64,000 bases of DNA from Acanthaster planci (Eukaryota; Echinodermata; Asteroidea; Valvatida; Acanthasteridae): the NCBI RefSeq assembly GCF_001949145.1, contig NW_019091420.1, forward strand, positions 291,279 through 355,278. Direction: 5' to 3'. Positions within the stretch are counted from its first letter, which is position 1. Every line of letters starts with the position of its first letter. A program made the position numbers and the translations under genes. The notes beneath the pieces are model-generated. The model had not been told where the DNA came from. It made no database searches and saw only the letters and a list, made by a program, of their open reading frames with translations. Positions 36,901 through 48,436 of this stretch are shown here, piece by piece.

Positions 36901-38475
36901 GACGGCCGAACGCAACGCACATGTGTGTTGTGGTAATGGAGTCGATTTTTTGTGTCCGTGAAAGTGAAACGCCTGAACGCATCGTGTACGCAACGCACCC
37001 CGAAAACGTACATAACAATTATGGAAAGGCGCCCTAACTGACCATGAGCGTAATGTGTGAGAGGGAGATGCACATGTGAAGGATACCCTGGAGGTTGTCA
37101 CAAAAGAAAGAAATCCGCCCCACATGTGGACATCCGTGGACTAGGTAGTGAGGACTCCACGCAGGTGGGAGGGGTCAAAGTTCAGAAGCTCAGGCGAAGC
37201 AGCCTTCATCGACAACTTCTCGTGTTTAGAAGTAGTTATTTCAGGATAACCCACAGGCCTACTGTGCGTTGGCGTAGGACTTGCTGTCTGAAACCCCCTG
37301 GTAAAAGCTCCTCCTTTCGTTCAATACCAACAGAGCACCCTGAACTTATTGATAAGGAGACAGGGATACTGGACGCGGCTACTGCCCACACATGCTTCCC
37401 GCACATGTCGGAGGAACAGGTAAGAAACATTGAACAAAATTACCTGAGATATGCCAAGCGTGTGGATTTGCTATGCATTGTAAGTCGGTGCCTTGGTTTT
37501 AAAAGGGTTGACTGACAGTAGCGTTGGGTGCAGCGTAGATGCAGAAAGCTGGAAAATTTAAAGCAAAGCCCAGACGCTGAGAGAAGTGAAATTAGGAGTA
37601 AGAATATAAAAGTGAAATTAATATTACGATAATAAAAGCATTAAACGCTGTATGTCCAAGTTTATTCCAAAATTAGCTGGTACTCGTGTCTTAATGGCCT
37701 TGCGCAATTAAGCTTATGAAAAGGGGCGAGGATTCCGTTTTGCAGAAGCGAACGATTTTTCATAATTTCCTGTTTTCGTTTCCCCACAGATACGAGAACA
37801 CTATCAGCAGTTCAAGAAGTATGACACGAATGGAGACTACAACCTCGACTTTACGGAAATGACACAGGCGATTCAGTCTACGGTGGCCGATTACTACAAA
37901 CCGAGACAAATCAAGGTAAGCAAACGCGCAGACAGGACAACAGGGTTTAGCTCTTTTCGGCTCTTTTTTCCAATGGTCTGGGTAAAGTTCATGTCAGTTA
38001 CGCGTTGATGCGCCTGGTCCTAGTGACTATGGTAACCATTCCGACGGAGAATTTGCCTTGTGCAGATGCACCCCCTCGTCGGTTTAAAGAAGTCGGGTTA
38101 GCAGGGAGTATTTATTTTGGTGGTAGCGACGCGACCGTAAAAGTGCACATTTCATAGTCGCTTGTGAATCAGCGAAGTGCAGTTCGCCCCCCCCCGCCGT
38201 AGCCTCTGTTGTTGGAAACTTGCGCCCTCTCTTGGTCCAGCTCGGGCCTCTAAAGCACAGTCACTGACAGACAGGTATTTCGAATCCTCGTATTTTTTGT
38301 TGTACAGGAAGCGATGGTCGAGATCGACGTGGACCAGTCTGGCTCCGTGGATTTCTACGAGTACCTAGGCGTCTCCACAATGCTGCAGATGAAGATAGGC
38401 AAGTCGGAGATCTTCCGCAGTACCATGGTGAAGCACGCAGGCGGCTCCATATCGAAAGTCTGCTCGATACAGTGA
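27996..38475 (+). CDS. Coiled-coil, Ser/Pro-rich, double EF-hand protein (14 exons, about 770 aa)
   Basis: The exons are 27996-28166, 28531-28683, 29056-29199, 29470-29524, 29826-29964, 30310-30463, 30663-30729, 30884-31019, 31624-31777, 32474-32514, 32730-33448, 37334-37419, 37790-37915 and 38308-38475. Every junction is GT/AG with matching phase, and the sum is a whole number of codons. Residues about 60-400 are helical and heptad-like (for example ELAQQKESTLQQEVKDLQ). Residues about 405-644 are basic and Ser/Pro-rich with many SP/TP sites and a TSIP motif at 532-535. Two canonical EF-hand loops lie at 685-696 (D-N-D-N-D-E) and 722-733 (D-D-S-S-D-E), the latter just before the tail GGSISKVCSIQ. 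The exon 3 donor (TTT|GTACGT) is the least certain border. An acceptor upstream of the ATG indicates a 5' UTR exon. I do not recognise the family. A calcium-sensing scaffold, perhaps cytoskeletal, is an inference from architecture only. Confidence 0.8.
32001..32277 (+). mobile_element. MITE-like element in intron 10 of gene D's upstream half
   Basis: It lies in the intron between the exons ending at 31777 and starting at 32474. The ends are taccgccataatcagcgc and, as reverse complement, taccgccgtatccgtgcgcg. The core (32093-32215, including gtgacgtcactgtgaacc, gcaaacgaatggagtac and gacgtattcacttcggta) recurs in reverse orientation near 58505-58672. No target duplication is evident. Confidence 0.5.
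34808..35211. mobile_element. 404-bp full-length imperfect palindrome (fold-back element)
   Basis: The outer ends are gtgttgtagtcgagtacttt and, as reverse complement of the right end, gtgatgtagtcgagtacttt. The centre is a 15-bp perfect inverted repeat, TACTCGGAAAGTACT (34995-35009) against 35016-35030, with a 6-base loop. Between them the two halves match as inverted copies, for example ggtaagattacaaa, gacttcagac and catttgat. Thus the whole element can fold into one long hairpin. It is in the large intron of gene D. No transposase and no clear target duplication are seen. Confidence 0.75.
36820..37034. mobile_element. MITE with GGCGCCTTTCCATA ends and TAA target duplication
   Basis: The left end ggcgcctttccata at 36821 and the reverse complement of the right end, ggcgcctttccata ending at 37033, are identical over 14 bases. 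TAA flanks both sides (36817-36819 and 37035-37037), as in Harbinger/ISL2EU-type insertions. Internally it has a C5G7 run at 36880-36892 and repeated acgcaacgcac words. It is non-coding. Confidence 0.6.
38055..38240 (+). repeat. Dispersed repeat copy in the last intron of gene D
   Basis: The order gcaccccctcgtcgg, ttggtggtagcgacgcg, agcctctgttg and gcgccctctcttggtccagc is repeated at 54062-54235 with the same spacing. A shorter relative is at 5562-5640. The family is unknown and no tRNA-like promoter is visible. Confidence 0.55.
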
Positions 38476-40870
38476 TAGGCCGTGAAGGAACTTGATGTCA
38501 GCTATCAGGACGAACAGTTCAAGAATGCAAGAATTGACAAGGACAGTGTACCCCCAGAGCTGGAAGATCTCCATCATAAAAGCGATACAGCGCTTTCATG
38601 AAGAAATTCAAACGAGCATTCCAATTGTTTTTTAGTAATTCACAACTGCTTTGTGTGGAGCTAAACCCATCGAATGACCTGTCTACAAAGCCTGTTTACC
38701 ATCGCTGGAAGGCTGGTTCATACTTGAAGCAAAAACAAATATGAACTCAGAGTCATGACGTCGGATCACTATTCTTGCTTCGAATTTTCGAAATTAAAAC
38801 ACAATTTCAACTCATTCGTAGGAACTACTGCGTGTCGTCCAATTCGATTCGCTTTCGCGTTCGACTGAAGTATGAAGCGGCCTTCGCCTTTGTTTCCTGC
38901 CACAAAGGCGACGGCATTCAGGAACGCACTCATAGAATCTTGCCCATGGAAAAGTGAAGTCACTGCCGTTGAAATGGTTTGAGACAAAGTGATGGCCGCA
39001 TTTCAGAGGCCATTGCTGCGGCGTCGCCATACTTGCTGACAGGTGGTACGCGCGTGCGTTACACGCCACCTCCGCCTGTAGGGTGTCAGACGTGTTTAAA
39101 ATGCGCGTGTGCCAATGTTAAGAACGCGCGCGCGAGTGTGGTGCCACTGCAGTTTTAATGACGGCGCCCCTGATCAGTCTTTCACAGAGCTGTTCATGGA
39201 GAGAGCATGCAGCTAATGTGTGCTAATTATACCGAGTTTGGTCCTCTTATAAATTTGGTTCTGGAATCCCCCTGGAATTAACAAATCTTGTTATTTCAAG
39301 AAGCACTTTGTGTCGGGGAGGTGGTAAATTTAATTAGAGATTTTACCGAGGAATATACGCTGATGTATATGGGCGAAACCCAGCAATTAAAAGTCTTGTT
39401 ATAATGTTGATGGTGACTCTATTATCAAGGAGGTTGAGTTTTGATTAGATTTATGTCATATTACAGTTTCGTTCAAGGTTTATATTGTATGAATGATTTC
39501 CTTGTACCCAGAAAGATCGTAAGCCGGTTGAATGTTCTCACCTTTCGTATTCTAGCTGTCGTGTACTTAAAAATCAGGCACATTTGCGCCGCTGTTTATT
39601 TCTTGCAATTTTCTTTTCCATCGTACCGTTATCCAATCTGAGTTTCTCCACAGGAAGGCAATATTTCATACAGCTCATAATACTGACATGAAATCAACCG
39701 GTTAACCTGTCGCGCTCAATTAATCGGTTAGGCCGTGAAACTTAGAGCGGGCTTTGCACGTGTATGGGATGCACAGTTATGGCATTTTGGAGAAAGTATG
39801 TTGGCCTGAGAAGGTTCCCAAAATGAGTTTAAAAGACACACGCTGGAAGTAAAAGAGATTTCTACTGACGCTGAAACTACAAGCGTGGCTAGCAATTAGA
39901 ATAAAGATCATGTTAGTGATTTAAACAGTGGTGTGTTTGGAATTGTCGGTTGCAGAACTTGTCTTTAGACAACTTAAACATTCCATTTAGCAATCAGTAA
40001 TTGAAGACAATCAGAAGGCAAAAGCAGCATTTTAATATTATATGTTCTGTCCATTGACAGCATTACTTGTACATAGTGAGATTACATGGTGTATTTTTTT
40101 GTCGAATTTAAACTTGGAAGTTCACAAATGGTACTGTATAAGAGCATCTTGGTAATTATGTCGCAGAGAAAGCCCTTGAATTTAAGTGAATTAAGTGTCT
40201 ACTTGAAAGGCGAAGTCCAAGATTAAACCCTCAGTCATGTTGAAGGCATTTATTCATTTTAAAGTTTATTTGTTTTGTCTGTTTCTTTCAACCTTAATGC
40301 CCTTTGACATCAACCCTGAGGCTAACAGTAACAACGAGGTTTTGTTTTCATCTGAAAGTGAAAAAGCCCACAGAGATATTCAGACTGACACGTTAATGAG
40401 CGCAGAAATGACTGTAAGTGTTACTATGAACTTGACAACTCGAAGATTTTATAAAACGGGACCCTTGGACGGCTGTTTTTTGAGAGACTGTTTTTTTTTT
40501 TGTAGTGGTGGTGGTACCCCAGACTAATGTTAGTGGTTATCGTGGAGAAATTTCACCAGAAAAGTCGTCTCTTGCAAGTAGTTTTACTAGTCTGTAGCTT
40601 TATTCAATGTCCTGTAACCGTTCATATTTCTAAAAGGGCGCCCTCTCCGGTAACAACAGGCCGATACCTAGAGTCATTTTCCAAATCTGGGCTTCGGGTC
40701 ATTGCCTTTCCACAGTCAGTTTCGGCCCGATTACTCATTGCACTCTACATGTACCTGGTTTTACTGTACGCTTTCCGTACATTTTTTTTTCTCTAAAGTA
40801 TATTTGGTAGACTTCTAAAAGAACCCAACTGCAGTTGCCAATAGTTGCAACAGTGCCCTTTTTTGGAGAA
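38476..40870. other. 3' flank of gene D and intergenic region
   Basis: No gene supported. The only poly(A)-like hexamer I note near gene D is ATTAAA around 38793. A short CG-alternating run (gcgcgcgcga) is near 39125. The rest is unremarkable AT-rich sequence. Confidence 0.4.
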
Positions 40871-40874
40871 AGAG

Positions 40875-41108
40875 CAGGGGCGAAACCAGGATTTTTTTCG
40901 GGGGGGTCAGGCCTGAAGTTTTTTAAGTCTCATTTTTGTGGACAAGATGAAACAATGTTGAAAGGTTACGCGAGATACATTGTTTATAATGTTATTGGTC
41001 CATTTACTTACTGATTTTTATTATTTTCCCCAATTTTTTAACCTTTTTTTGGGGGGGGGGCTCAGCGCAGGGAGGGAGTTCGACTCCCCGTCCCCATATC
41101 CGCCGCTG
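40875..41108. mobile_element. MITE with CAGGGGCG-type ends and G runs
   Basis: The left end reads caggggcgaaaccaggat and the reverse complement of the right end reads cagcggcggatatgggga. Near each end is a T-run/G-run junction (40891-40907 and 41043-41060). It is 234 bases long and non-coding. A target duplication is not certain. It belongs to the same loose class as 10600-10795 and 55640-55826. Confidence 0.5.
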
Positions 41109-44100
41109 AAAGGAAAAATGGAGGTCAAAAATCAACAGTTGGTGTTGCCAGAGCGCCAGCCAACCAAGCCAAGCCGACCCAGCCAGACACCGTCGACTCA
41201 GGTAATTTGCACTTGCACAGTACCAGCAGAAAGTTGAACGAACGGGTTCTTGCGACTGTCTTTGGTGACTCGCGCGTTGCAAGGCCTCAGTCAACTACCA
41301 GCATAGGCCTATCTACCTAATTGTATTTCTGCTGCCTCGATAAATCATTTCGTCCCGTTGCAATGCTTTTAAAAGCTTAACCTTTATCATGTCTCGCTGG
41401 CAAATGTTCACTGATTAAAAACAAATATGTCAGATTCATGCCCGAGGTTTGAATACATCGCTGTCTTTCACAAATTTACAAAATGTCAAAACCTGTTGGA
41501 AAAACAAGAAAAACTGAAAAGATGCGAGTAATATACTGTGCTATACTCTACTGTCGTAGCTTCATTTGATTCAGGCAAAAGAAAGTGCCTTTAATACAGA
41601 CGATATTTTATGCAGTTGAATGGAAATATTGGCGTGTTTTTTTGTTTTTGTTTGTGTGTGTGTGTGTTTTGTTTTTGCAAACAATGTCAAACATGCAATG
41701 GGTTTCATTTCTTGCTCAAGTGAAGGAAAATGACCAACGCTCTTGAGTAGGAAGACGTACAGTTTAGAATAAAAACTGGTTTAATTCCGGCGTAGCATCT
41801 CTTACGGTTTTATTCTGACAATTTATAAGAAACTTTTACAGTTATTTTTCTAAATAGATGATAATTTGATCCCTTTTCAAAGTCAAACCAGCTGATTTAA
41901 ATTTAACACAGTGATATTTCAAAATCGTGATATGATATTTACATTGTGTCAAACTATGATCAAAAGGGTCGTGTTGACAAGAAGCCTTTGCTTCCTCGAT
42001 CTTTTGTGGTTATATCGCTTGCTGATGATCCAGATAATGTGTCACTACCTTTGACAACTAGTTCCACTGCTTATCATGTACCAGGAGAACCATCGGCTCC
42101 GCAGAGGTCATCTTGAAGAGCAGATTGCTAGGCGCCTTGTGCATTACTACTGGTACAATTCACGCTCGATGCATATACATCTACAAGTATATTAAATTGC
42201 AAGAGCGCTACTACTGCCAACGCGGAGAGGTCAGTGCTCTTATAAGTTGATATAACTCTATGGGTGCACCCCTGCAAAAAGGTCCAAGATATGTCCGCCA
42301 AGCTCATTAATAAAAGTTATACACTCAACATATTCTATATTAGAGAGTCCTGAGAGCCATGAGATTGAGGAATTGGAGCAATATGACACTGAACCTCTGG
42401 CCCGGACTTTGGGCTTCCAATTCTGAGCAATTTGGGTGCAGTCGGGTCCGAAAGTGGCACTATTTGGCCGTTTTGCAGAGGGATGCTTTTCGAAATGGCT
42501 ACTTTTCTGGGCAGGAACATTTTCTTCACTTTAGGGTTGGTCTACTTTTGGTTAAAATTTCTCAAAAATTCATTGGTCAACCCCCCCCCGAAAATTGAAA
42601 GGAAAATGAAAGGGGGACATGTCGATCATCGTATTTCGGTGCAGCCTGGACACCTGTGAGAGTTGTATTTCTAAAATAATTGTGAAGTGAGGGGATTCAT
42701 CATTGTTGTCTATGGGAATCTATTTGAAGTGGTGCACCCCTGGAATTTTAATTGACCCATCGCAGCGGAATTGCGTTAACTCAGCTTTACGTGTACATGA
42801 AGTACATGTACATACTGGGTTTGGGAGGCGCATAATCTCAAGCAAAACTCAACGCACAAATTTCCATAGGGTTGTGTAAGGGGCGTGCATGGCCAACTCG
42901 CAAACGACGACAGGTCAATCATACAGTTCAAATGAGTGGTTCATTATTTACGGAATATAATATGTCGGTTGATACTCTTCTTCCAATAATAATAAACAAA
43001 GCTAATAATAAAGGTAACAAAGAAATAATAAACAAAGCTAATACGGTGTCACTTATTATGAGTGGCACAAGCACGAACAGATGCAGTATTTTGATATGAC
43101 TTTATCAAGATTGCAAGCCTTTTAATTTTGACGATAATTTGATTTACCAAGTTCGATCTTGGTTTGCTTTTTAAAAGGCGCAGTACTGTCTGCTTTGCGG
43201 TCGTTTTTTTGGACAGTTGCCTGACCTATACACAATTATCCTATTGGCTGGCTGATTTAATTGCTCGGTCCGCGGTCATAAAATCGCCGATCCATTCTTT
43301 TCTGAAGGTTTTCAGCCTTCATTTCACTCTGTGTACACAGACGCAAGGACAAACTGAAGATCGAAATTGTGCAGGTTTCTGGGCTTGTAGTTGTGGGCCT
43401 ATGCGCACAACACTGAGTTTTCGTTATTCCTGATTCGTTGACAATATGAGTGAAATGTACAATAAAGGCAACGAACCATATGGTGCATTGCACACCATAA
43501 CTGGGGATTTAATATTCTGAAAGGTCAGGAAGGTTTTACTGTGTGAATTTCCAATTACTGACACACCTGTTGGACGATGCGAAGTGCACACTACTAAGGA
43601 AATAATCGCCCCCCGTTAGATATGTTAATTTTCGCCTTTGATGTAGCCTCAGCGTTGCTGTTTCATAACAGGTCCACCATTGTACTGACATGTCCAATTG
43701 CGACAAAATGGCTTGCTTGGTAACACATACCCTATACGTGCACAATACATCATAGAGTCATTGACACCAATAATGCCCAACTGTGAGTTAAAGTCGGCCC
43801 TATGGAAACCAACCTGCACCATCACGATTACATGGACAATGTGATTAATTTGTTTTTCCCCATCGACTAAACAATAAACTTACGTCCCAACTTCCGGTAA
43901 CTTGTGGGAAAAACCTCACAACCCGGCATGCGATCCAAATTCACGCCCTTTGTACAATCTACAAACGGCCACGTGCATACGACCAAGAGACTTCAGCTGC
44001 AGGGTCAGACTACCGGCTCAGTTTCGACGTAATATCGTATACGGTATCGTGCCTGAAGTGCCTTTGACGACGTAGTCAGTGCCCTACATCTCTCAAAATA

Positions 44101-44817
44101 CCCTTTAAGATTGGTTAGCGCTACACTGCAGTGTCTGGCGACAACATGATATGATATACATGTGCGCGTAACAAGGAAGGTGGCAGCCTTGAACCGTAAC
44201 TACGAAACAGTCCTGACAAGCCATAACTGTAGACGTCCAACTAATCAAAAGGGGGACCGAATAACAAGAGACTAATGGCATGAACACATTTGGAAAAATA
44301 GTGGTTCCTGTTTGTTTCAAGCACACGAGTAGTTTTTACGACAGTTGGCGAGAATTTATGTTATTTTTATTACTGATGTAAAAGAAATTTCCGTATTAAG
44401 TTTGTCAGTTTAAGAGACACTTTTCTTATTAATTTAGATTTTATATCAAACTGCAAAAGACACATGTGATTCCATAGTATTCTATTTATCAGGTCACGTT
44501 CTTATGTAGTTATCGCCCCCTGTAAAAATATAAAACGGTAGTTGAAAACATTTATCATTACGCACATGAAAGGAAAAGATTTTTAAAATACTTATCAAAT
44601 ATGATTTTCTAGAAAGTTTGCTAAACAATTTTTCATTTGCTGGTGTGGTGGGTATTTGTCGAAATCTGAAACGATTTCCTCGTTAATGCTACGAAAATGG
44701 TCGAAGCTGATGGATCGACACACCTGAAATACTTTTTTTGCTATTGCACAAGCCGTACCGTAATTTCCCGCAAGTAAAGCGTGCTGCAAATCCACCACTT
44801 CGATGCGGTAGATTAAA
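41109..44817. other. Intergenic region upstream of the 3' end of gene E, no gene found
   Basis: A short GT-rich microsatellite is at 41640-41680, and a direct repeat of ggtgcacccctg occurs at 42261 and 42731. No exon series or domain was recognised. Confidence 0.45.
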
Positions 44818-45175
44818 GCCCCGTTTACCCATGCGCGCTGTGACGGAAAGCGGTAATGTCGAGCGATATTTTACGTTTACACGGGGGCGGAAACCCGGTG
44901 GGTATTTATGTTAATGATATTCCACAAACGACATCTTAGAACTAGCAGCCAGCCTGTGACGTCATACCCATCGAGAGCGCTGATTGGCCAGAACAGACAG
45001 TCTAAGCGCGGTGTCTTTGGAAAAAAATCGCTCAGGTTTCTAACCACAGCAGTTTATCGAGCGACCGCGCGATTTGTCAGCTCTGAATGTAAAACACCTA
45101 ACAGAACATCGTTTATTCTATATGTAAATTTCGACAGCAAGAAATTCTGTTACCACGCACGTGTGTAAACGGGCC
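44818..45175. mobile_element. MITE with GCCCCGTTTAC/GGCCCGTTTAC ends abutting gene E
   Basis: The left end is gccccgtttacccatgcgcg and the reverse complement of the right end is ggcccgtttacacacgtgcg. Length is 358 bases. Flanks share only a possible ATTA. It ends 19 bases from the stop codon of gene E and includes the nearest poly(A) hexamer for that gene. Similar GGGCCCGTTTAC-type termini are familiar from non-autonomous DNA transposons of animals. Confidence 0.6.
45112..45117 (-). promoter_or_regulatory. Candidate poly(A) signal of gene E, inside a MITE
   Basis: AATAAA on the minus strand lies 78 bases after the stop of gene E, within the MITE at 44818-45175. If used, the element supplies the 3' end of the mRNA. 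Confidence 0.35.
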
Positions 45176-45194
45176 ATATTAGGTTTTTTTTTTC

Positions 45195-46986
45195 TCAAGA
45201 CGACTTCTCGTGCAGCTGTTCGTAGTCCAGCGGGTACCGCTCCGGTAAGCTGGCCCGTATCGACTGGACAGCGTGCCAGTCCACACGGAGCGCGTCTACG
45301 GTATCCGCAAGCTTGTTGTTCAATCGACCAGGACTCTCGTACTGGGCCTCTCGCACCGTCTGAAGGGCTTCTGTGATCCTCACCACCGACTCCCTGAGGA
45401 GGTTCAGATTGGCTTCCATGGCGTATCGATCCTCCTTCTCCACGGAAAAATCACTGGAGATTTTCAGGATCGTCCTGGATTCCTGAAGATGTGAAGGAAA
45501 TTGTCGTGAATGAGTAGATGAAAGACAAAACGAGCTTGGTGTGGCCCGTGCATGTACTACTTTATTTGGCTACGACTTACGAGCGTAGTTTGACCGAATG
45601 ATCCGTGGTTTGACTTGGCACAGTGAACCACGCACGTCTTCACACTAGTTCCATTTTGTTGCCAAAAGCACACCAAAGTAAACAGAAGTACATGTATCTA
45701 GCCGCAGACAACACAGATTAATGGTAGTTTTATACAAGGCCTTGCAATAAAGAATAGCACACCACGGTGTACAGAATATAGCCGTAGATAAAAGAGGTCA
45801 ATAGTCGTTTCACAGAATATAGCCGTAGACAAAAGAGCTCAATAGTCGTTTCACAGAATATAGCCGTAGACAAAAGAGCTCAATAGTCGTTTCACAGAAT
45901 AGCCGTAGACAAAAGAGGTCAATAGTCGTTTTACAAGGCCTTACGATAAAGATTATGGATAGAAAAAAATCACAGGAAGTGAACGACGTCAATAGAGACG
46001 TTCTGTGCGCACTGTGCGGAATTTTTGTGTAAGTTTTACTCTCAAATAGCATTCACGTGCCTGAAATTGGGGTTGATGAAATCAAATTGCTCGTACTTAA
46101 TTAAAGTAGAACTGGAATAGGAATAACCATAAGGATATGATATCCCAGACTGGCGAACATCGAGTGTGCGAGTTTGAACGTCGTGTTTGTGAGTTCGAAC
46201 GTCGTGTTTTTAAGTTCCAACGTCGTGTGCGTGTTTGAGCGAGGGTGAGTTTGAACGGCGTGCTTGTGAGTGGTCAGGGCCAATTTCATGAAGCTGCTAA
46301 GCACAAAAATTTGCTTAGTACGGTATCGTCTTGTTCAGGAAAAACAGGTTACCAGCCAAAAATCCATGTCATTTTTATGATAAGCGAACACCAGCTGAGC
46401 ACCTGTCACAAGTAATATACAACACATGAACGTTTTGGTTGGTAATCCTGTTCTTATCAAGAGAGAAAAATCATGCTAATGATCCATGAAATTGGCCCTG
46501 GCCACTCACAAACACGACGTTCAAACTCACAACCACGACGTTCAAACACACACACACGACGTTTGCCTGTCCGCATCAGAACACCATACAACCCGACTGC
46601 GACAAAAGGTTAGGCTAAATCGACACATGAGGGTGTAAACGTACAATATCCATAACCTGGAACAGCTCAGGGAAGGTCTTCCTGGCTGCGGCGTTTACGT
46701 CTGGTCTCTCCTCCAGCCGCCGGTAAAGCCGTTCCTGAACGACAATGAGAGGGGCCAAGGACCTGAGCAGTTGCCCGAGTTTGTAGTGCCGTGCCATGGC
46801 GGCCAGGGTCGGCTTCTCGGTGGGCTCTGAGGCGCTCCCGCTGCTGACGCCATCGTGGTCGGTCTTGGTGCCGGGACCTTTTGCCTCCTCGTGATTCTTC
46901 AGACAGGAGGCCAGGCAAACTGACGATTCGTACAGACGCTTCGGGGTGGGTCTCAGGGACTGGAGAATCGAGTCCTTCAGCGACAT
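45195..46986 (-). CDS. Helical protein of 205 aa, family not recognised (2 coding exons)
   Basis: On the minus strand the coding sequence joins 46986-46657 and 45482-45195, both borders GT/AG (TTCCAG|GTTATG and CTTCAG|GAATCC) in phase 0. Exon 1 contains a low-complexity insert (TDHDGVSSGSASEPTEKP) and then a helical segment (RHYKLGQLLRSLAPLIVVQ). Exon 2 is strongly helical with leucines at heptad-like spacing (NLLRESVVRITEALQTVREA) and ends in EQLHEKSS. An acceptor (tttgctttaag) just before the ATG suggests a 5' UTR intron. There is no signal peptide, membrane segment or catalytic motif. A small coiled-coil subunit of a larger complex is possible. It could also be part of a longer gene if upstream coding exons exist. 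Confidence 0.6.
45771..45931. repeat. 41-bp tandem repeat, four copies, in the intron of gene E
   Basis: Copies begin at 45771, 45812, 45853 and 45894 (unit starts acagaatatagccgtagaca). The last copy lacks three bases. A more diverged copy precedes the array at about 45700-45740 (agccgcagacaacacag), and ttttacaaggcctt occurs on both sides, so the original unit was longer. Confidence 0.9.
46163..46564. mobile_element. Fold-back element with tandem-repeat arms
   Basis: The inner ends cagggccaatttcatg (46275-46290) and its exact reverse complement (46485-46500) enclose about 194 bases. Outside them the inverted repeat continues into arrays of a roughly 20-25-base unit (gagtttgaacgtcgtgtttgt). 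There are about five units on the left (46170-46270) and about three inverted units on the right (46503-46564). It lies in the intron of gene E. No transposase is seen. Confidence 0.75.
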
Positions 46987-48318
46987 TCTTAAAGCAAAGA
47001 GAGAGACCATCAGAACATATGGCAACGTTTAACTCAGTAATCCCGATCTACACAGATACATTCTACATACTGTTTGCTTTGATCGCCTATAATGGAGAAG
47101 ATATAAAAAAGGAAAATTAGCGTATTTATTTTTTATAACATGATTTTTTTTATTTTCATCATTTCAAAACTTCGTCTTGGCGTTATATACTACTTTTCGC
47201 AAGGCATGATACAAAAAAAGGATGAACGATTTCAGGAGGAGAAACTTCCACTCGACACCAGGTACATTCACAAAAAGAAATACCTCACACTCCTGCCATT
47301 TACTATGCCAGCTGGTGTCAAAATCGGACATTTTCTGCCCATATCTAGCTTCGATTTTTACCACTGATGCGAGATGGTGCAACAGCTGTTGCCGTAGACA
47401 CCAATACCTCCTGTTTCACTCCGTCACGGCACCAAACACACAACGCCAACACACGTGCCTCCATTCAAAGTAACTTCCCTGAACCTCTCGCAAATGGCAG
47501 TCAAAAGCTCGCACCTGGACTTCCGAATACATTTAACTAAAAATTTTCAAAATCCAACAAACGTATTAATTTTTCCAAAACCTTTGCACACATCCCCATT
47601 TCGACCTCTGCCCATTCCTTCTCATTTTGCTTGAACGAGCTCAGTGTCAATAAGGTTCTGACTTCGTGATCAGCTGTAGAAACAGACTGGTAACCAGACA
47701 TAAGCACACTGTGATCGAATTCAGTGGTTTATACCACAACTGCACAGAGTTACTTAAGCTCACTTAAAACAGTGTTCACCCATAGCTGAGCTTTCGGTAT
47801 AGTATGTGCCTTATAGCTTAATTAAGACAATTATTTTTGCTGGTGGAACCATCGGTGAATCCAACGTCCACCCTGGTAGCGTGGAGAGCATGCATGAAGC
47901 CCAGTGTGCGCATCCGGAGATGCCCATGGTAGCCACGCAGGCGCTCATTGCTCATGTCCTTGGGGGTGTGCGGAAGTCTGCGCGGTTACCATGGCAATAT
48001 CGGACAGTGCAGTGGACAAGTGGCGTGTGATGTTCCATCTGGAGCCAATCACACCGAGCCACACATTTACCCCTAGTGTAAGGAACTTCCACCGCAAACC
48101 GTGTCACTACTACCGCGTGACACCGTTACACATTAGTTTCTGAATTCTAGGCTTGCCAGCGCGACACACATCCGCGTATTTCCTGTGTGAGATCAGCCTA
48201 ATTACCAGAAACATACAAGCGAAAACACTGTTTTCAAAGAGTAAATATTTCAATCGAAGTCCACTTGCTTCAATAAACTACACACCTGGGGCCTATTATA
48301 AAATAGTTTGTACTGCGT

Positions 48319-48335
48319 TCGCTCGCTCGCTCGCT

Positions 48336-48393
<58 letters not shown>

Positions 48394-48436
48394 NNNNNNN
48401 NNNNNNNNNNNNNNNNNNNNNNNNNNNNNNNNNNNN

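Larger units (their letters stand above)
33449..37333 (+). other. Largest intron of gene D (3.9 kb)
   Basis: This intron separates the Ser/Pro-rich exon from the EF-hand exons. It contains the large palindrome at 34808-35211 and the MITE at 36820-37034, both listed separately. The tract at 36430-36520 is very AT-rich. I see no additional exon that fits phase 1 on both sides, though a small skipped exon cannot be excluded. Confidence 0.6.

Noticed and set aside
44595-44798. 67-residue - strand frame that looks protein-like (DLQHALLAGNYGTACAIAKK)
   Set aside because: It has no family match I can recognise, runs open into the adjacent MITE, and no splice link to gene E fits; left as uncertain.
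45771-45931. CRISPR-like array
   Set aside because: Units are contiguous without unique spacers and the genome is eukaryotic; it is a minisatellite.
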